A stretch of DNA of 64,000 nt from Collinsella aerofaciens (GTDB taxonomy: Bacteria > Actinomycetota > Coriobacteriia > Coriobacteriales > Coriobacteriaceae): the NCBI RefSeq assembly GCF_015670745.1, contig NZ_JADPCH010000004.1:57742-121741 (forward strand). The letters run 5' to 3'. The notes under the pieces were generated by a model. It was not told the DNA's origin. It ran no database searches and worked only from the letters and a program-made list of their open reading frames with translations. Positions 1 through 8,945 of the stretch are shown here, in pieces (position 1 is the stretch's first letter; each line of letters starts with the position of its first letter). Position numbers and translations under genes: made by a program.

Positions 1-407
1 GACGGCGTCTCGGCGTCGACGGCCTCGACCATCTCATCAACCTGCGTAGGCGTAAAGATGGTGGTGACGTTGACCTTGATGCCGTCGGCCGAAAGCTTGC
101 GCACCAGCTCGGCGGTGGACTCGCCCTTGGTGGTCACGCACGGAATCTTGACGTAGACGTTCTCGGCCCAGGTAGCGATCTCGCGCGCCTCGACCTCCAT
201 GGTCTCGACGTCGTCGGCAAAGACCTCAAACGAGACGGACACATCGGTGATGTGGGCCAGGACCTCCTTGGCAAACGCGCGGTAATCCGTCACGCCGCCC
301 TTCTTCATAAGGGACGGGTTGGTCGTGAAACCCTGAACGTTGCCGTTCTCGTACATGTCGAGCATGCCCTCGAGGTTTGCACCGTCAGCGAACACCTTGA
401 TTGCCAT
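1..407 (-). CDS. Transaldolase / fructose-6-phosphate aldolase family protein (3' part outside window)
   Basis: The first 135 residues are visible; the gene runs off the left edge. The start MAIKVFADGANLEGM, the segment GFTTNPSLMKKGG and the Schiff-base lysine region NVYVKIPCVTTKG are typical of the small (about 215-residue) class I transaldolase/FSA family, which transfers or cleaves C3 units of sugar phosphates in the cytoplasm. The ATG at 407 is preceded by an AAAGGAA-type ribosome binding site. Whether it acts as a true transaldolase or as fructose-6-phosphate aldolase cannot be decided from this part. The 193 bases to the next gene hold no clear promoter. Confidence 0.85.
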   Translation of the reverse strand, partial: MAIKVFADGANLEGMLDMYENGNVQGFTTNPSLMKKGGVTDYRAFAKEVLAHITDVSVSFEVFADDVETMEVEAREIATWAENVYVKIPCVTTKGESTAELVRKLSADGIKVNVTTIFTPTQVDEMVEAVDAETP

Positions 408-600
408 CTGCCTGATTCCTTTCGCTTGCACATGGGCGTTAAACTGCTAAACACTTTACCTACGTTTATCAAGGCGTGAGCTGCGGTTTTTTATCTTCTC
501 GGCGAACGGTATAAACACCTCAGTGTTTGGATTGATAAATCGATTGAGCATGCAAAAGCAAAGAGTCGCAGTTTGAGCAAACGTCAGAACGTGGGATTCA

Positions 601-1428
601 TTAGATGAGGCCGAAATGCTGCATCGCTGTGACGGTGCCGTCGCGTGCGACATCATCAGTCACGTAGTCGGCGAGCGCCTTGACCTCGGGCATAGCGTTG
701 CCCATGGCCACGGCCGTCTCGACAGCGGCGAGCATACCCAGATCGTTGCCGGAATCGCCAAAGCCAAAGGTGCGCGCGTTGCCGGTGCGACCCAGGTATT
801 CCAGCGCTCGCGCCACGCCCACGCCCTTGTCAATGCCCTTGGGGCTCAGCTCGCGATTCTGGCCACCGGTGTTGCACAGCTCAAACTCGCGATCGATAAA
901 GCCGTCATCGTTGGCCACGCGAGCCAAACTGGGCACACTGAGGCATACCTTGCCCACGCGCAGACTGCCGTCGACGCGCATTTCCTCGGTGCTGTGCACC
1001 ACAGAAGTGCCGATCAGAGACGACTGCTCAACACCCGCGGGTTCCAGGGCAAAAGTAGCCACGTTGGTCTCGAAAAAGGCCTCAATCCCTGCCGCGGCCA
1101 TACGGCGCGCAAGCTCCTCAATAACGTCCTCGTCAAAGCAGTCCTCATGCACCACGCGGCCCTCGACCTCGAGCGTCGCTCCCGCCATGGCAACGACACC
1201 CGCCGGGTTCAGCGCGCGCAGGCCATCGGCAATCAGCCACAAGGGACGACCCGTGCAGATAAATGCATGGTGTCCCGCGTCGCGCAGACGATGAAACGCC
1301 TCGACGACCGCCTGCGAGGGGTGAACCGCCGAAAAGTCCTTGTCGGTCATGTTGTCGGGATCGAACGACGTCAGCGTGCCGTCCACGTCAAAAAAGAGCA
1401 CGGCGGAATCGGGGCACGCATCAATCAT
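601..1428 (-). CDS. Cof-type HAD-IIB hydrolase
   Basis: 275 residues. Motif I DVDGT (residues 14-18) supplies the nucleophilic aspartate, ICTGRP is motif II, the lysine in LSPKGIDKG is motif III, and GFGDSGNDLGML is motif IV. Together with the large type-IIB cap these mark a cytoplasmic Mg-dependent phosphatase of the Cof/YidA kind, acting on sugar phosphates or related metabolites; the substrate cannot be read from the sequence. The ATG follows AAAGGAACCCAT. It is divergent from rlmKL with about 75 bases between them, so the two promoters share a short interval. Confidence 0.85.
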   Translation of the reverse strand: MIDACPDSAVLFFDVDGTLTSFDPDNMTDKDFSAVHPSQAVVEAFHRLRDAGHHAFICTGRPLWLIADGLRALNPAGVVAMAGATLEVEGRVVHEDCFDEDVIEELARRMAAAGIEAFFETNVATFALEPAGVEQSSLIGTSVVHSTEEMRVDGSLRVGKVCLSVPSLARVANDDGFIDREFELCNTGGQNRELSPKGIDKGVGVARALEYLGRTGNARTFGFGDSGNDLGMLAAVETAVAMGNAMPEVKALADYVTDDVARDGTVTAMQHFGLI

Positions 1429-1470
1429 ATGGGTTCCTTTCGGGGGCGAGAGTAAACGAAGTATCCATCA

Positions 1471-1476
1471 TATAAT
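1471..1476 (+). promoter_or_regulatory. Probable -10 box for rlmKL
   Basis: A perfect TATAAT lies 28 bases upstream of the rlmKL ATG. No good -35 hexamer is visible at the right distance, so the assignment rests on the -10 match and its position. Confidence 0.4.
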
Positions 1477-1503
1477 GGAGCGACGCAACCAGAGAGGTCA
1501 CCC

Positions 1504-4071
1504 ATGGAATTTTACGCAAGCTGCCCCGAGGGCTTTGAGTCCGCACTCGCCGATGAGCTTAAACGCCTCGGGCTTTCGCATGTTCGCCGGCTGAAGGGCC
1601 GCGCTACATTTGAGGGCGAGCTCGAAGAAGGCTACCGCGCCTGTCTGTGGTCGCGCCTGGCGAGCCGTGTGTTCGTGGTACTCGGGCGCTTTGAGGCGCA
1701 GGATGCCGATGAACTGTACGATAGCGTTTACGACATCGCCTGGGAGACCATCATCCGCCCCGGCGCCACCATCGCCATCACCGCCCGCGGCGTGACCGAG
1801 CAGCTGCGCAACACACGCTTCTCGGCCCTGCGCGCCAAAGACGCGCTGTGCGACCGTCTGGCCGAGACCACGGGCCGTCGCGCCGACGTCGATGCTGCCG
1901 ACCCCGATGTTCACCTGTTGCTTTCGCTGCGTCAGCGCCGCGCGAGCATCAGCCTGGACCTTTCGGGCGACCCGCTGTTCAAGCGTCTGCCGCCCGCTGC
2001 GACTCGTGCCGGCGAGGGCGCACACGTGTTGCGCCCCGACTACGCCGCCCTGGTGCTGGCGCAGGTCGGCTGGACCGCACTATGCGAGCGCGAGCTGACG
2101 GCCGACGATTACGAAAACGAAGCCCTTCCCACGCTGATCGATGCCTCGTGCGCCGGCGGCGGTCTGCTGCTGGAGGCCGTGAACATTCTGACCGACCGCG
2201 CCCCGGGCGCCGCACGCGAGCGCTGGGGCTTTGAGGGCTGGCAGCTGCACGACGCTGTCCTGTGGGAGCAGCTGCTTGCCGAGGCGCGCGAGCGCGAGGC
2301 GGCAGCGCGCGAGCGCCAGGCGCGCATCGTGGCCGTAGACATCGACCCCGCCGCCCGCAAGACTGCCGAGCGCATGGTCAAGTGCGCCGGCTACAAGCGT
2401 TTTGTCGACTTTTGTGCCGCCAAGCCCGCCACCGTGCTGGACCATGCGGGCGCCGTCGCCGGTGCCGCCCTGGTCGCGGACACGACCGAGACCCCGCTTT
2501 CGCTCATGCACGATGCCATGACGCTCATCGGCGAGCTGCGCCGCGCCCCCGAGCTCGCTTCGGCGCCGGTCGCCGCTCTCACCCGCGACGGCTTGCTGGC
2601 CCGCGCGCTCCACGCCGAGCCCGAGCGCTCGATCGCCGTCATGCCCAATAACGAGGAGGCGGCTCTTGAGGTTTGGCCCTCACTCGACCACGCCGCTGCA
2701 GCGTTTGAGGCTGCGACCAGCGCGGATACCGAGGCCGAGATTGCGGATGCCAACGAAGCCAACGACGAAGGCGCCGCCCCCGCCATGCCCGAACCTGCCG
2801 CCACGCTCGACCTGGGCGGCGGCAAGCCGCTGCCCGTGCTCATCCCCGGGTCCGAGCAGTTCGCCAACCGCCTGCGCAAGAACGCGCGCCTGCGCCGCAA
2901 GTGGGCCAAGCGCGAGGGCGTAAGCTGCTACCGCGTCTACGATGCCGACCTGCCCGACTACTCCGCCGCCATCGACCTGTACGAGGGTTGCCCGCAGACG
3001 CCGGGCCGCTGGCTCGTCATCGCCGAATACGCCGCGCCCAAGACCATCGACCCCGCGCTAGCCCAGGCCCGCATGCTCGACATTCTGGCCATCGCGCCGC
3101 GCATCCTTGATGTTCCGGCCGAGCATGTGCACGCCAAGGCCCGCATGCGTTCGCGCGGCGGCTCGCAGTACGGTAAGCAGGGCGCCGGCAAGGGCGGCTC
3201 GGGCGAGCGCGCCAATATCGCACGCCGTCGTCTGCCACTCATCGAAGAGGGCGGCCTTACCTTTGCCGTCAACTTTGACGACTATCTGGATGTGGGCATC
3301 TTCCTGGATCACCGCGTCACCCGCAACCTAGTGCGCGAGCACGCCAAGCAGGCGCGCCGCTTCCTCAACCTGTTTGCCTACACTGCCACTGCCACCTGCT
3401 ACGCGGCCGATGGCGGCGTCGAGGAGACCGTGACGGTCGACCTTTCCAACACCTACCTGGACTGGGCCGAGCGCAATATGCGCCAGAACGGCTTTGTTGG
3501 TCCGCAGCATCATTTTGTGCGCGACGACGTGCTCGCCTGGATTCGCGACCAGCGCCAGACGCGCAACCGCTGGGACCTGATCTTTGTCGACCCGCCCACG
3601 TTTTCGAACTCGTCCAAGATGGGCCGCCGCACCTGGGATGTCCAGCGCGACCATGTTGAGCTTTTGGCCGGCGTATCGCGCCTGCTCGCACAGGGCGGCC
3701 ACGCCATCTTTAGCTGCAACCTGCGCGGCTTCCGCCCCGAGACGCGCAAGCTCGCGCGCGCGGGTGTCGTGCTGGAGGACATTACGGCACAGACCATCCC
3801 CGAGGACTTCGCGCGCAACCAGAAGGTGCACCACTGCTATATCGTGCGCCGCCTGCCCATCGAGGACGCCATGGCCGAGGTCGGCTTTAGCGCCGAGGAG
3901 ATTGCCGAGCGAACCGAGGAGCTGCGCAACCCCGAGGCGCGCAAGCCTCGTGCAGCAGCGCCCGCGCCCACGCAGGCCGGCAACGGCAAATCAAACTTTG
4001 CCGGCAAACCCTCCCCTGCCGGCAAGTCCAAAAAGAAGAAGTTCTACGCCAGCAAGCCCAAGGGCAAATAA
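1504..4071 (+). CDS. rlmL: 23S rRNA methyltransferase RlmKL-like (N-terminal MTase domain looks degenerate)
   Basis: 855 residues, longer than the usual ~700. A THUMP-type N-terminus (about 1-160) is followed by a first Rossmann methyltransferase domain, a low-complexity acidic linker (about 400-440), and a C-terminal RlmK-type domain. The C-terminal domain keeps FLNLFAYTATATCYA (621-635) and FVDPPTFSNSSKM (694-706), so m7G2069-type activity is likely. The N-terminal RlmL domain normally has a GSGT SAM loop and an NPPYGER catalytic motif. Here the loop reads DASCAGGGLLLEA (213-225) and the catalytic position reads VADTTE (324-329), so m2G2445 activity is doubtful. A linker around 548-575 is rich in Gly, Lys and Arg, and the tail is basic. 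The ribosome binding site is AGAGAGG. Confidence 0.88.
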   Translation: MEFYASCPEGFESALADELKRLGLSHVRRLKGRATFEGELEEGYRACLWSRLASRVFVVLGRFEAQDADELYDSVYDIAWETIIRPGATIAITARGVTEQLRNTRFSALRAKDALCDRLAETTGRRADVDAADPDVHLLLSLRQRRASISLDLSGDPLFKRLPPAATRAGEGAHVLRPDYAALVLAQVGWTALCERELTADDYENEALPTLIDASCAGGGLLLEAVNILTDRAPGAARERWGFEGWQLHDAVLWEQLLAEAREREAAARERQARIVAVDIDPAARKTAERMVKCAGYKRFVDFCAAKPATVLDHAGAVAGAALVADTTETPLSLMHDAMTLIGELRRAPELASAPVAALTRDGLLARALHAEPERSIAVMPNNEEAALEVWPSLDHAAAAFEAATSADTEAEIADANEANDEGAAPAMPEPAATLDLGGGKPLPVLIPGSEQFANRLRKNARLRRKWAKREGVSCYRVYDADLPDYSAAIDLYEGCPQTPGRWLVIAEYAAPKTIDPALAQARMLDILAIAPRILDVPAEHVHAKARMRSRGGSQYGKQGAGKGGSGERANIARRRLPLIEEGGLTFAVNFDDYLDVGIFLDHRVTRNLVREHAKQARRFLNLFAYTATATCYAADGGVEETVTVDLSNTYLDWAERNMRQNGFVGPQHHFVRDDVLAWIRDQRQTRNRWDLIFVDPPTFSNSSKMGRRTWDVQRDHVELLAGVSRLLAQGGHAIFSCNLRGFRPETRKLARAGVVLEDITAQTIPEDFARNQKVHHCYIVRRLPIEDAMAEVGFSAEEIAERTEELRNPEARKPRAAAPAPTQAGNGKSNFAGKPSPAGKSKKKKFYASKPKGK

Positions 4072-4074
4072 CAA

Positions 4075-4141
4075 AGTTGCGGTGGAATACGGACTGTTTT
4101 ACCTGGAATTAGGCAAATATAGACCGTATTTCACCGCAACT
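4075..4141. repeat. Inverted repeat between convergent rlmKL and kdpE
   Basis: The arms start AGTTGCGGTGGAATACGG and end with its near-perfect complement, enclosing a second short pairing (TTACCT/AGGcAA). It sits 3 bases after the rlmKL stop and 24 before the kdpE stop, so it can act as a bidirectional 3'-end hairpin, although no long T-run follows. A half copy of the arm (AAGTTGCGGTGAAATA) recurs at 46958-46973, which shows that it belongs to a dispersed family. Confidence 0.7.
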
Positions 4142-4165
4142 CATAGTGGGATGGCGGACGCCGTC

Positions 4166-4879
4166 CTACCCTTGGGTGACCAGGCGGTAACCGATGCCCA
4201 CGTGTGTTTGGATATAGCGCGGGTGCGCGGGGTCGGACTCGATCTTCTTGCGCAGCGTGCCCATAAAGACGCGCAGGCTCGCCAGGTCGCTCTTAGTTGC
4301 CGTACCCCAAATCTCGTGCAGGATAAACTGGTGCGTTAGTACCTTGTCGGCGTTATGTGCCAGCAGGCACAAGAGCTTGTACTCAATCGGCGTCAGATGC
4401 AGCTCCTCGCCATCCATCGTGGCAATGCCGGCATCAAAGTCGATATGCAGCTCACCGGTATCGAACGAGCCCTCGGAGGCAACACCACCCGTTTGCGCAT
4501 ACGAAAGGCGCCTGAGCGTCGTGCGAATGCGTGCAAGCAGTTCCTCGACCGAAAACGGCTTGGTCAGGTAGTCATCGGCGCCGGCATCGAGCGCGCGAAT
4601 CTTGTCCGCGTCCTCGCTGCGCGCCGAGACCACGATGATCGGCATGCCCGACCATGCGCGCACCGACTCCACCACCTTGACGCCGTCCATATCGGGCAGG
4701 CCCAGATCGAGCAGCACGATGCTCGGTGCCTGCGATGAGGCGGCGGCGATGGCGGCATGGGCGGTCTCCACGGCCATATGACGCAAGCCGTGCGCCTCGA
4801 GCGCGGCAACAATAAGGTTGCGGACGGCGGGATCGTCCTCAACGACCAAGATGAGCGGTTTTACGGCAGAGTTCGGCAC
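4166..4879 (-). CDS. kdpE: OmpR-family response regulator KdpE
   Basis: 237 residues from a GTG at 4879. This start is chosen because AAGGAG lies 7 bases upstream and it begins 4 bases after the kdpD stop; a longer reading would overlap kdpD without a ribosome binding site. The receiver domain has the acidic pocket D15/D16, the phospho-acceptor D58 in LLDLGLPDMDG and the conserved lysine K107 in LTKPF. The C-terminal winged helix (about 140-235) contains LTPIEYKLLCLLA and GIGYRLV. It is co-transcribed with kdpD. With kup upstream and no kdpFABC in view, its target is probably potassium uptake through Kup. Confidence 0.88.
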   Translation of the reverse strand: MPNSAVKPLILVVEDDPAVRNLIVAALEAHGLRHMAVETAHAAIAAASSQAPSIVLLDLGLPDMDGVKVVESVRAWSGMPIIVVSARSEDADKIRALDAGADDYLTKPFSVEELLARIRTTLRRLSYAQTGGVASEGSFDTGELHIDFDAGIATMDGEELHLTPIEYKLLCLLAHNADKVLTHQFILHEIWGTATKSDLASLRVFMGTLRKKIESDPAHPRYIQTHVGIGYRLVTQG

Positions 4880-4883
4880 AGCG

Positions 4884-6509
4884 CTACTCCTTATCAAACG
4901 AAACGTCGGCGACGGGAAGCTCAATCGTAAAGACCGAGCCGTGCGGGTCCGCCGCGGCAACCTCTATGCTACCGCCATGCGCCAGCGCAATGGAGCGGCA
5001 GAGCGAAAGACCCAGGCCCACGCTGCGATGGCTGTCGGCAAGACCGTGGTTGGCGGTGTAGAACGACTCAAAGATTCGCTCGCGGTCCTCGGGCGCAATG
5101 CCCGGGCCGTCATCGGCCACCGAGCACGCCACGCGTCCATCGTCGACGCTAATCGAAATCATGATATGCGAGCCTGCGGGCGTATAGGTGATGGCGTTGT
5201 TCACCAGATTGACCACCAGCTGCACCATCAGGCGCGCATCGACGTTGACGAGCGCCGGCTCATCGCACGCCACCACCTTAAGGTCGTGCTCGCGCACGGC
5301 AGGGTTCACGTGGCGCAGCGCCTCCTCCACGATATCGTCCATGAGCTCGAGCGTGGTCGACAGGCGCATACCGCCGCCCTCGAGCTTGGTGATGGCGAGC
5401 AGGTTCTCGACGGTGGCGTTGAGCCATTGCGCATCCGAGCGAATGGACAAGAGCAGGCCGCGGCGCGTTTGGGCGTCGAGCACGGCGGTGCCGGTCGAGC
5501 CCTGGTCGAGCAGCACATCGGCATTACCCGAAATACTGGTGAGCGGCGTGCGCAGGTCGTGCGAGATGGAGCGCAGCAGGTTGGCGCGCAGCTGCTCATT
5601 TTTGGCAAGCACCGCCGCCTCCTCGCGGGCCTCCATGGCGCGGGCGCGATCGAGCGCCAGCTCGCCTTCGCTCACGATAGCATCGGCAAGTGTCCGCTCC
5701 TCGTGCGTCAGCACGTCGGGCTCGGCAACGATAGCCAGCACGCCCACCACCGAGGCGGGGTCGCCCGAGCGCGCGAAGCCGTCGCCTGTGCGAACCGTCA
5801 GGTAGATGCCATAAAACGCCGAGCCGCCAAACGTGGCGTCGAGCGGCGTTCCCACATAGGCGGATGCCGAGAGCCGCGGCGGCATCTGCGGCGCCAGTTC
5901 GTGCACCGGTGCGGCATCGCCCACGGCCGTGTATGTCGCACGCGGCAGCAGGTCATCGCCCTCGGCGTCGGCGCTGTACCACACGACCGGACAGCCCGAA
6001 AGACGCGCCAGCTGCGTTGCCATGGCGTGAACGATCTGCTGCTCGTCGGCGCACCGCTGTAGCATGCGGTTGGTCTCGAGCACCATATGCGTGCGACGGT
6101 CGCTGGCGGCAGCCTGTGCCAAGGCACGGCGCAGGGCCAACGCAATCGAGCTCGATACAAGCGAGACCACGAACATGATGAAGAACATGCCGGGATAGCC
6201 GCGGTCGATAAGCGACAGCGAGTAGCGCGGGTCGACAAACAAGAAGTTGTAGAGCGCCACGGCGGCAGCCGAGCTCAGCAAGCAATACAGGCGACTCCAG
6301 GTAAAGAATGCGCACAGCTGAACGGCGAACACATAGACGATCATGATGCTCGGCGCGAGACCCGGATGGTCGAGCAGCGCGCCCACAATCGTCGCCGCGA
6401 CCAGCAGCCCCACCGATACGCAGGCGTCATACAGAGGAGTGCGGCGCGTCAGCGTTGTGCGCCGCCACCAAAAGCTATCGGCAATATCGCCGTCCGTACG
6501 GACGTCCAT
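4884..6509 (-). CDS. kdpD: KdpD-like sensor histidine kinase lacking the N-terminal KdpD/USP domains
   Basis: 541 residues against about 890 in classical KdpD. Residues 28-125 form the four-helix DUF4118 membrane domain, followed by a GAF-like region (about 145-285), a HisKA domain with SISHDLRTPLTS (phospho-acceptor H317), and a HATPase domain with NLVNNAITYTP, DDGPGIAPED and GLGLSLCRSI. The cytoplasmic Walker-type KdpD domain and universal-stress domain that precede the membrane part in E. coli are absent. The ATG at 6509 follows a purine-rich AGAGGGG. It is presumed to phosphorylate the adjacent KdpE. Confidence 0.87.
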   Translation of the reverse strand: MDVRTDGDIADSFWWRRTTLTRRTPLYDACVSVGLLVAATIVGALLDHPGLAPSIMIVYVFAVQLCAFFTWSRLYCLLSSAAAVALYNFLFVDPRYSLSLIDRGYPGMFFIMFVVSLVSSSIALALRRALAQAAASDRRTHMVLETNRMLQRCADEQQIVHAMATQLARLSGCPVVWYSADAEGDDLLPRATYTAVGDAAPVHELAPQMPPRLSASAYVGTPLDATFGGSAFYGIYLTVRTGDGFARSGDPASVVGVLAIVAEPDVLTHEERTLADAIVSEGELALDRARAMEAREEAAVLAKNEQLRANLLRSISHDLRTPLTSISGNADVLLDQGSTGTAVLDAQTRRGLLLSIRSDAQWLNATVENLLAITKLEGGGMRLSTTLELMDDIVEEALRHVNPAVREHDLKVVACDEPALVNVDARLMVQLVVNLVNNAITYTPAGSHIMISISVDDGRVACSVADDGPGIAPEDRERIFESFYTANHGLADSHRSVGLGLSLCRSIALAHGGSIEVAAADPHGSVFTIELPVADVSFDKE

Positions 6510-6538
6510 CAGCGCCCCGCCCCTCTCTCAAAAACAAA

Positions 6539-6574
6539 AACCACCACAAAGGGACAGGCACCTTTGTGGTGGTT
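6539..6574 (-). terminator. GGGACAG-type palindrome acting as terminator after the small membrane gene
   Basis: ACCACCACAAAGG pairs with CCTTTGTGGTGGT across the 8-base loop gacaggca. Read on the minus strand, the stem is followed by TTTTTGTTTTT, a good rho-independent terminator for the gene at 6621-6815. A third degenerate copy of the arm, CCCTTGTGGTGG, adjoins at 6577-6588. The loop carries the GGGACAG core shared with other palindromes in the window. Confidence 0.7.
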
Positions 6575-6620
6575 TCCCTTGTGGTGGTTCCAAGTGTATA
6601 GCCTTTGCAACCGGCGGTCG

Positions 6621-6815
6621 CTAGACAAACAACACGTGCGCGAGCAGCGCGCAAACGCACGCCGCGACAAGCAGCGTAACCACGATCGAGATCACGCGGT
6701 CGGCCATGTCCATGTTGGCGCGATTCGTAAAGAACCGATCTTCGGCGGCGTCGACGCGCGCCTCACGCACCATTTCGACCACCGCCTCACGGCCATCGAG
6801 CGCCTTTGTATCCAT
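6621..6815 (-). CDS. Small single-pass membrane protein between kup and kdpD
   Basis: 64 residues from the ATG at 6815, chosen because GGGGAGG lies 5 bases upstream; an ATG 10 codons earlier (6845) has a weaker site. The N-terminal half is charged (EAVVEMVREARVDAAEDRF) and the C-terminus is one hydrophobic helix (ISIVVTLLVAACVCALLAHV). I do not recognise a family. Its place between kup and kdpD, 60 bases downstream of the kup stop and ending at a terminator, suggests that it is co-transcribed with kup. Confidence 0.6.
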   Translation of the reverse strand: MDTKALDGREAVVEMVREARVDAAEDRFFTNRANMDMADRVISIVVTLLVAACVCALLAHVLFV

Positions 6816-6876
6816 GTTTACCTCCCCGGCCTCAATCTTGTCCATCGAAAACCAACTCCATGCAGCCTGTCGGTGA

Positions 6877-8904
6877 CTACGGCCGCTCGTTGGGGGCCAG
6901 GCGCTGCATCTTGTTCACGGCCTTGAACTTGGTGAACAGCGGCACGTACTCAAAGCTCACGTTGGAGTTCTCCAGGCCGTACCAACGCGCAGGCGTGCCG
7001 GCGGCGCGGCGGATGATGTACTTGAGCGTGATGGCCGTACGTTCGCTCGGCTCCACATCGCTTTCGGGCGCCAGAAGCTTACGAATCAGGACGAACTTGA
7101 ACGTACCGATGTTGCCCGGATCCTTGTAGACCGAGTAGTCATGCGTCTGCGCCGGCAGCTCGCCGGTGGCGGCCAGGTCCTGAACGACCTGACGCAGGTA
7201 GGCATTGACGCGCTGGTTGATCTTGTAGCCCAGGTACAGGTGCACGCGGAACACGTAGTCGGTGCCGAACGTCTCGACCGAATAGGCAAAGGTGTGCGGT
7301 TCGTCCATGGTCTCGACATTCACAAACCACCAGGCGCGGGCGCGCTTGGGATGCTTGTCCAAGATCGAGTAGACGATATCACGGTCGATGTAATCGGTAT
7401 GGGTGTCCTTGGTCAGGTACACGATGTTGTCGCTCAGGCGCTCGTAGCGATCGTCATCGCGCAGGCGCTTGAGCTGCGGCAGGTAGCTGCGCAGCGGCAG
7501 CAGCGTAAACTGGCGCTGCTCAACAGCCGTACCGTTGTACCAGCACACCATGATGCCCATGATGAGTGCAGCCATGAGGATGGTGAAGTAGCCGCCGTGG
7601 AAGAACTTGGTGAGCGAGCTCACGAAGAAGAAGCCTTCGAGCAAAAGGAAGAAGGCCGCGAAGATCCACGGAGCAACCTTGAGCTTGCGCTCCTCGTGCA
7701 GGTAGAAGAAGAGCAGCAGCGTGGTGCACATCATAGTCAGCGTAATGGCAAGGCCGTACGCGGCTTCCATATGCGCCGAGTTCTGGAACAGCAGCACCAC
7801 GATGACGCAGCCGACAAGCATGACGTTGTTGACCATGGGGATGTAGAGCTGGCCCTTGGTCTCGGCAGGGTAGAAGACCTGCATGTGCGGCATGAGGTCC
7901 AGACGGCTGGCCTCGGACACCAACGAAAATGCGCCGGTGATGAGCGCCTGCGAGGCAATGATGGCCGCGACGGTGGAAAGGCCGACGGCAAACGGGCGCA
8001 GGCCCGGGGCGAGCATCTGGTAGAACGGGTTGAGGTCGGCAATGCCCATGAGCTCGGGGTTGGCAGCGTTGTTCATAAGCCAAGCGCCCTGGCCCATATA
8101 GGAAAGCAGCAGGCAGCACTTAACGAACGGCCAGGTAGCGTAGATGTTGCCGCGGCCGACGTGGCCCATGTCGGAGTAGAGCGCCTCGGCACCGGTGGTG
8201 GCGAGGAAGCAGCTGCCCAGAATCATGATGCCCGCGTGGTTGTTGGGGCTCAGCAAAAAGGCGATGCCGCGCACCGGGTTGAGGCACAGCAGCACGGCGG
8301 GGTGCTGGAAGACGAAGAACAGACCCGTGCCGCCCAGGAACAGGAACCACAGCGTCATGATGGGGCCAAAGGCGTGACCGATCTTGGCCGTACCAATGCG
8401 CTGTACCAAGAAGAGCACGATGATGATGGCGAGCGTAATGGCGACGACGCGACCCTGGTCATCGCCCAGCACGGCATGGACCGCCGGGATGGTGCGCAGG
8501 CCCTCGATGGCCGTGGTAACGGTAACGGCAGGTGTCAGGATGCCGTCGGCGAGCAGCGCGGCGCCACCCAGCATGGCGGGGATGATGAGCCACTTGCCGC
8601 AGCGCTTGACCAGGCTGTACAGGGCAAAGATGCCGCCCTCACCATGGTTATCGGCGCGCAGCGAGATGAGCACATACTTGATGGTGGTCAGCAGCGTGAC
8701 CGTCCACACGACAAGGGAGAGCGCGCCGAGCACGAACTCCTCCGTGACGCTTCCGATGCCGCCGTTGCCGGCAACGAGCGCCTTGGTTACATACATAGGG
8801 CTGGTGCCGATATCGCCGTACACCACGCCCAGCGTGACGAGCATCGCCGAGATGCTCACAGGAATCGCAGCGTGCGAAGCTGCCTCCTTGGCCTTTTGTT
8901 CCAT
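6877..8904 (-). CDS. kup: Potassium uptake protein Kup (KUP/HAK/KT family)
   Basis: 675 residues from the ATG at 8904, preceded by GGGAGGAAA; a TTG six codons upstream is discarded because it overlaps that site. The signature GVVYGDIGTSPMYV near the N-terminus, about 12 membrane helices with DGILTPAVTV and TGAEALYSDMGHVG, and a ~200-residue cytoplasmic C-terminal domain are all typical of Kup proton-potassium symporters. It lies upstream of the small membrane gene and kdpDE on the same strand, so the group may be one potassium-responsive unit. Confidence 0.95.
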   Translation of the reverse strand: MEQKAKEAASHAAIPVSISAMLVTLGVVYGDIGTSPMYVTKALVAGNGGIGSVTEEFVLGALSLVVWTVTLLTTIKYVLISLRADNHGEGGIFALYSLVKRCGKWLIIPAMLGGAALLADGILTPAVTVTTAIEGLRTIPAVHAVLGDDQGRVVAITLAIIIVLFLVQRIGTAKIGHAFGPIMTLWFLFLGGTGLFFVFQHPAVLLCLNPVRGIAFLLSPNNHAGIMILGSCFLATTGAEALYSDMGHVGRGNIYATWPFVKCCLLLSYMGQGAWLMNNAANPELMGIADLNPFYQMLAPGLRPFAVGLSTVAAIIASQALITGAFSLVSEASRLDLMPHMQVFYPAETKGQLYIPMVNNVMLVGCVIVVLLFQNSAHMEAAYGLAITLTMMCTTLLLFFYLHEERKLKVAPWIFAAFFLLLEGFFFVSSLTKFFHGGYFTILMAALIMGIMVCWYNGTAVEQRQFTLLPLRSYLPQLKRLRDDDRYERLSDNIVYLTKDTHTDYIDRDIVYSILDKHPKRARAWWFVNVETMDEPHTFAYSVETFGTDYVFRVHLYLGYKINQRVNAYLRQVVQDLAATGELPAQTHDYSVYKDPGNIGTFKFVLIRKLLAPESDVEPSERTAITLKYIIRRAAGTPARWYGLENSNVSFEYVPLFTKFKAVNKMQRLAPNERP

Positions 8905-8939
8905 AAGCCGGTTTCCTCCCAACTTTAATGTTCGAAGGA

Positions 8940-8945
8940 ATTATA
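8940..8945 (-). promoter_or_regulatory. Probable -10 box for kup
   Basis: On the minus strand a perfect TATAAT (ACCTATAATTCC) lies 35 bases upstream of the kup start. The -35 region (CATTCAAA) is poor, so this is a positional call. Confidence 0.4.

Noticed and set aside
616..1455. Long open frame antisense to the HAD gene, and similar long antisense frames at 4818-6062, 7141-8928, 19246-21273, 41625-43772, 48299-50308 and 57217-59586
   Set aside because: They lie exactly opposite well-recognised genes, have Arg/His/Gly-rich composition typical of high-GC shadow frames, and lack credible ribosome binding sites.
8877..8922. TTG start six codons upstream for Kup
   Set aside because: It overlaps the GGGAGGAAA ribosome binding site that serves the ATG at 8904.
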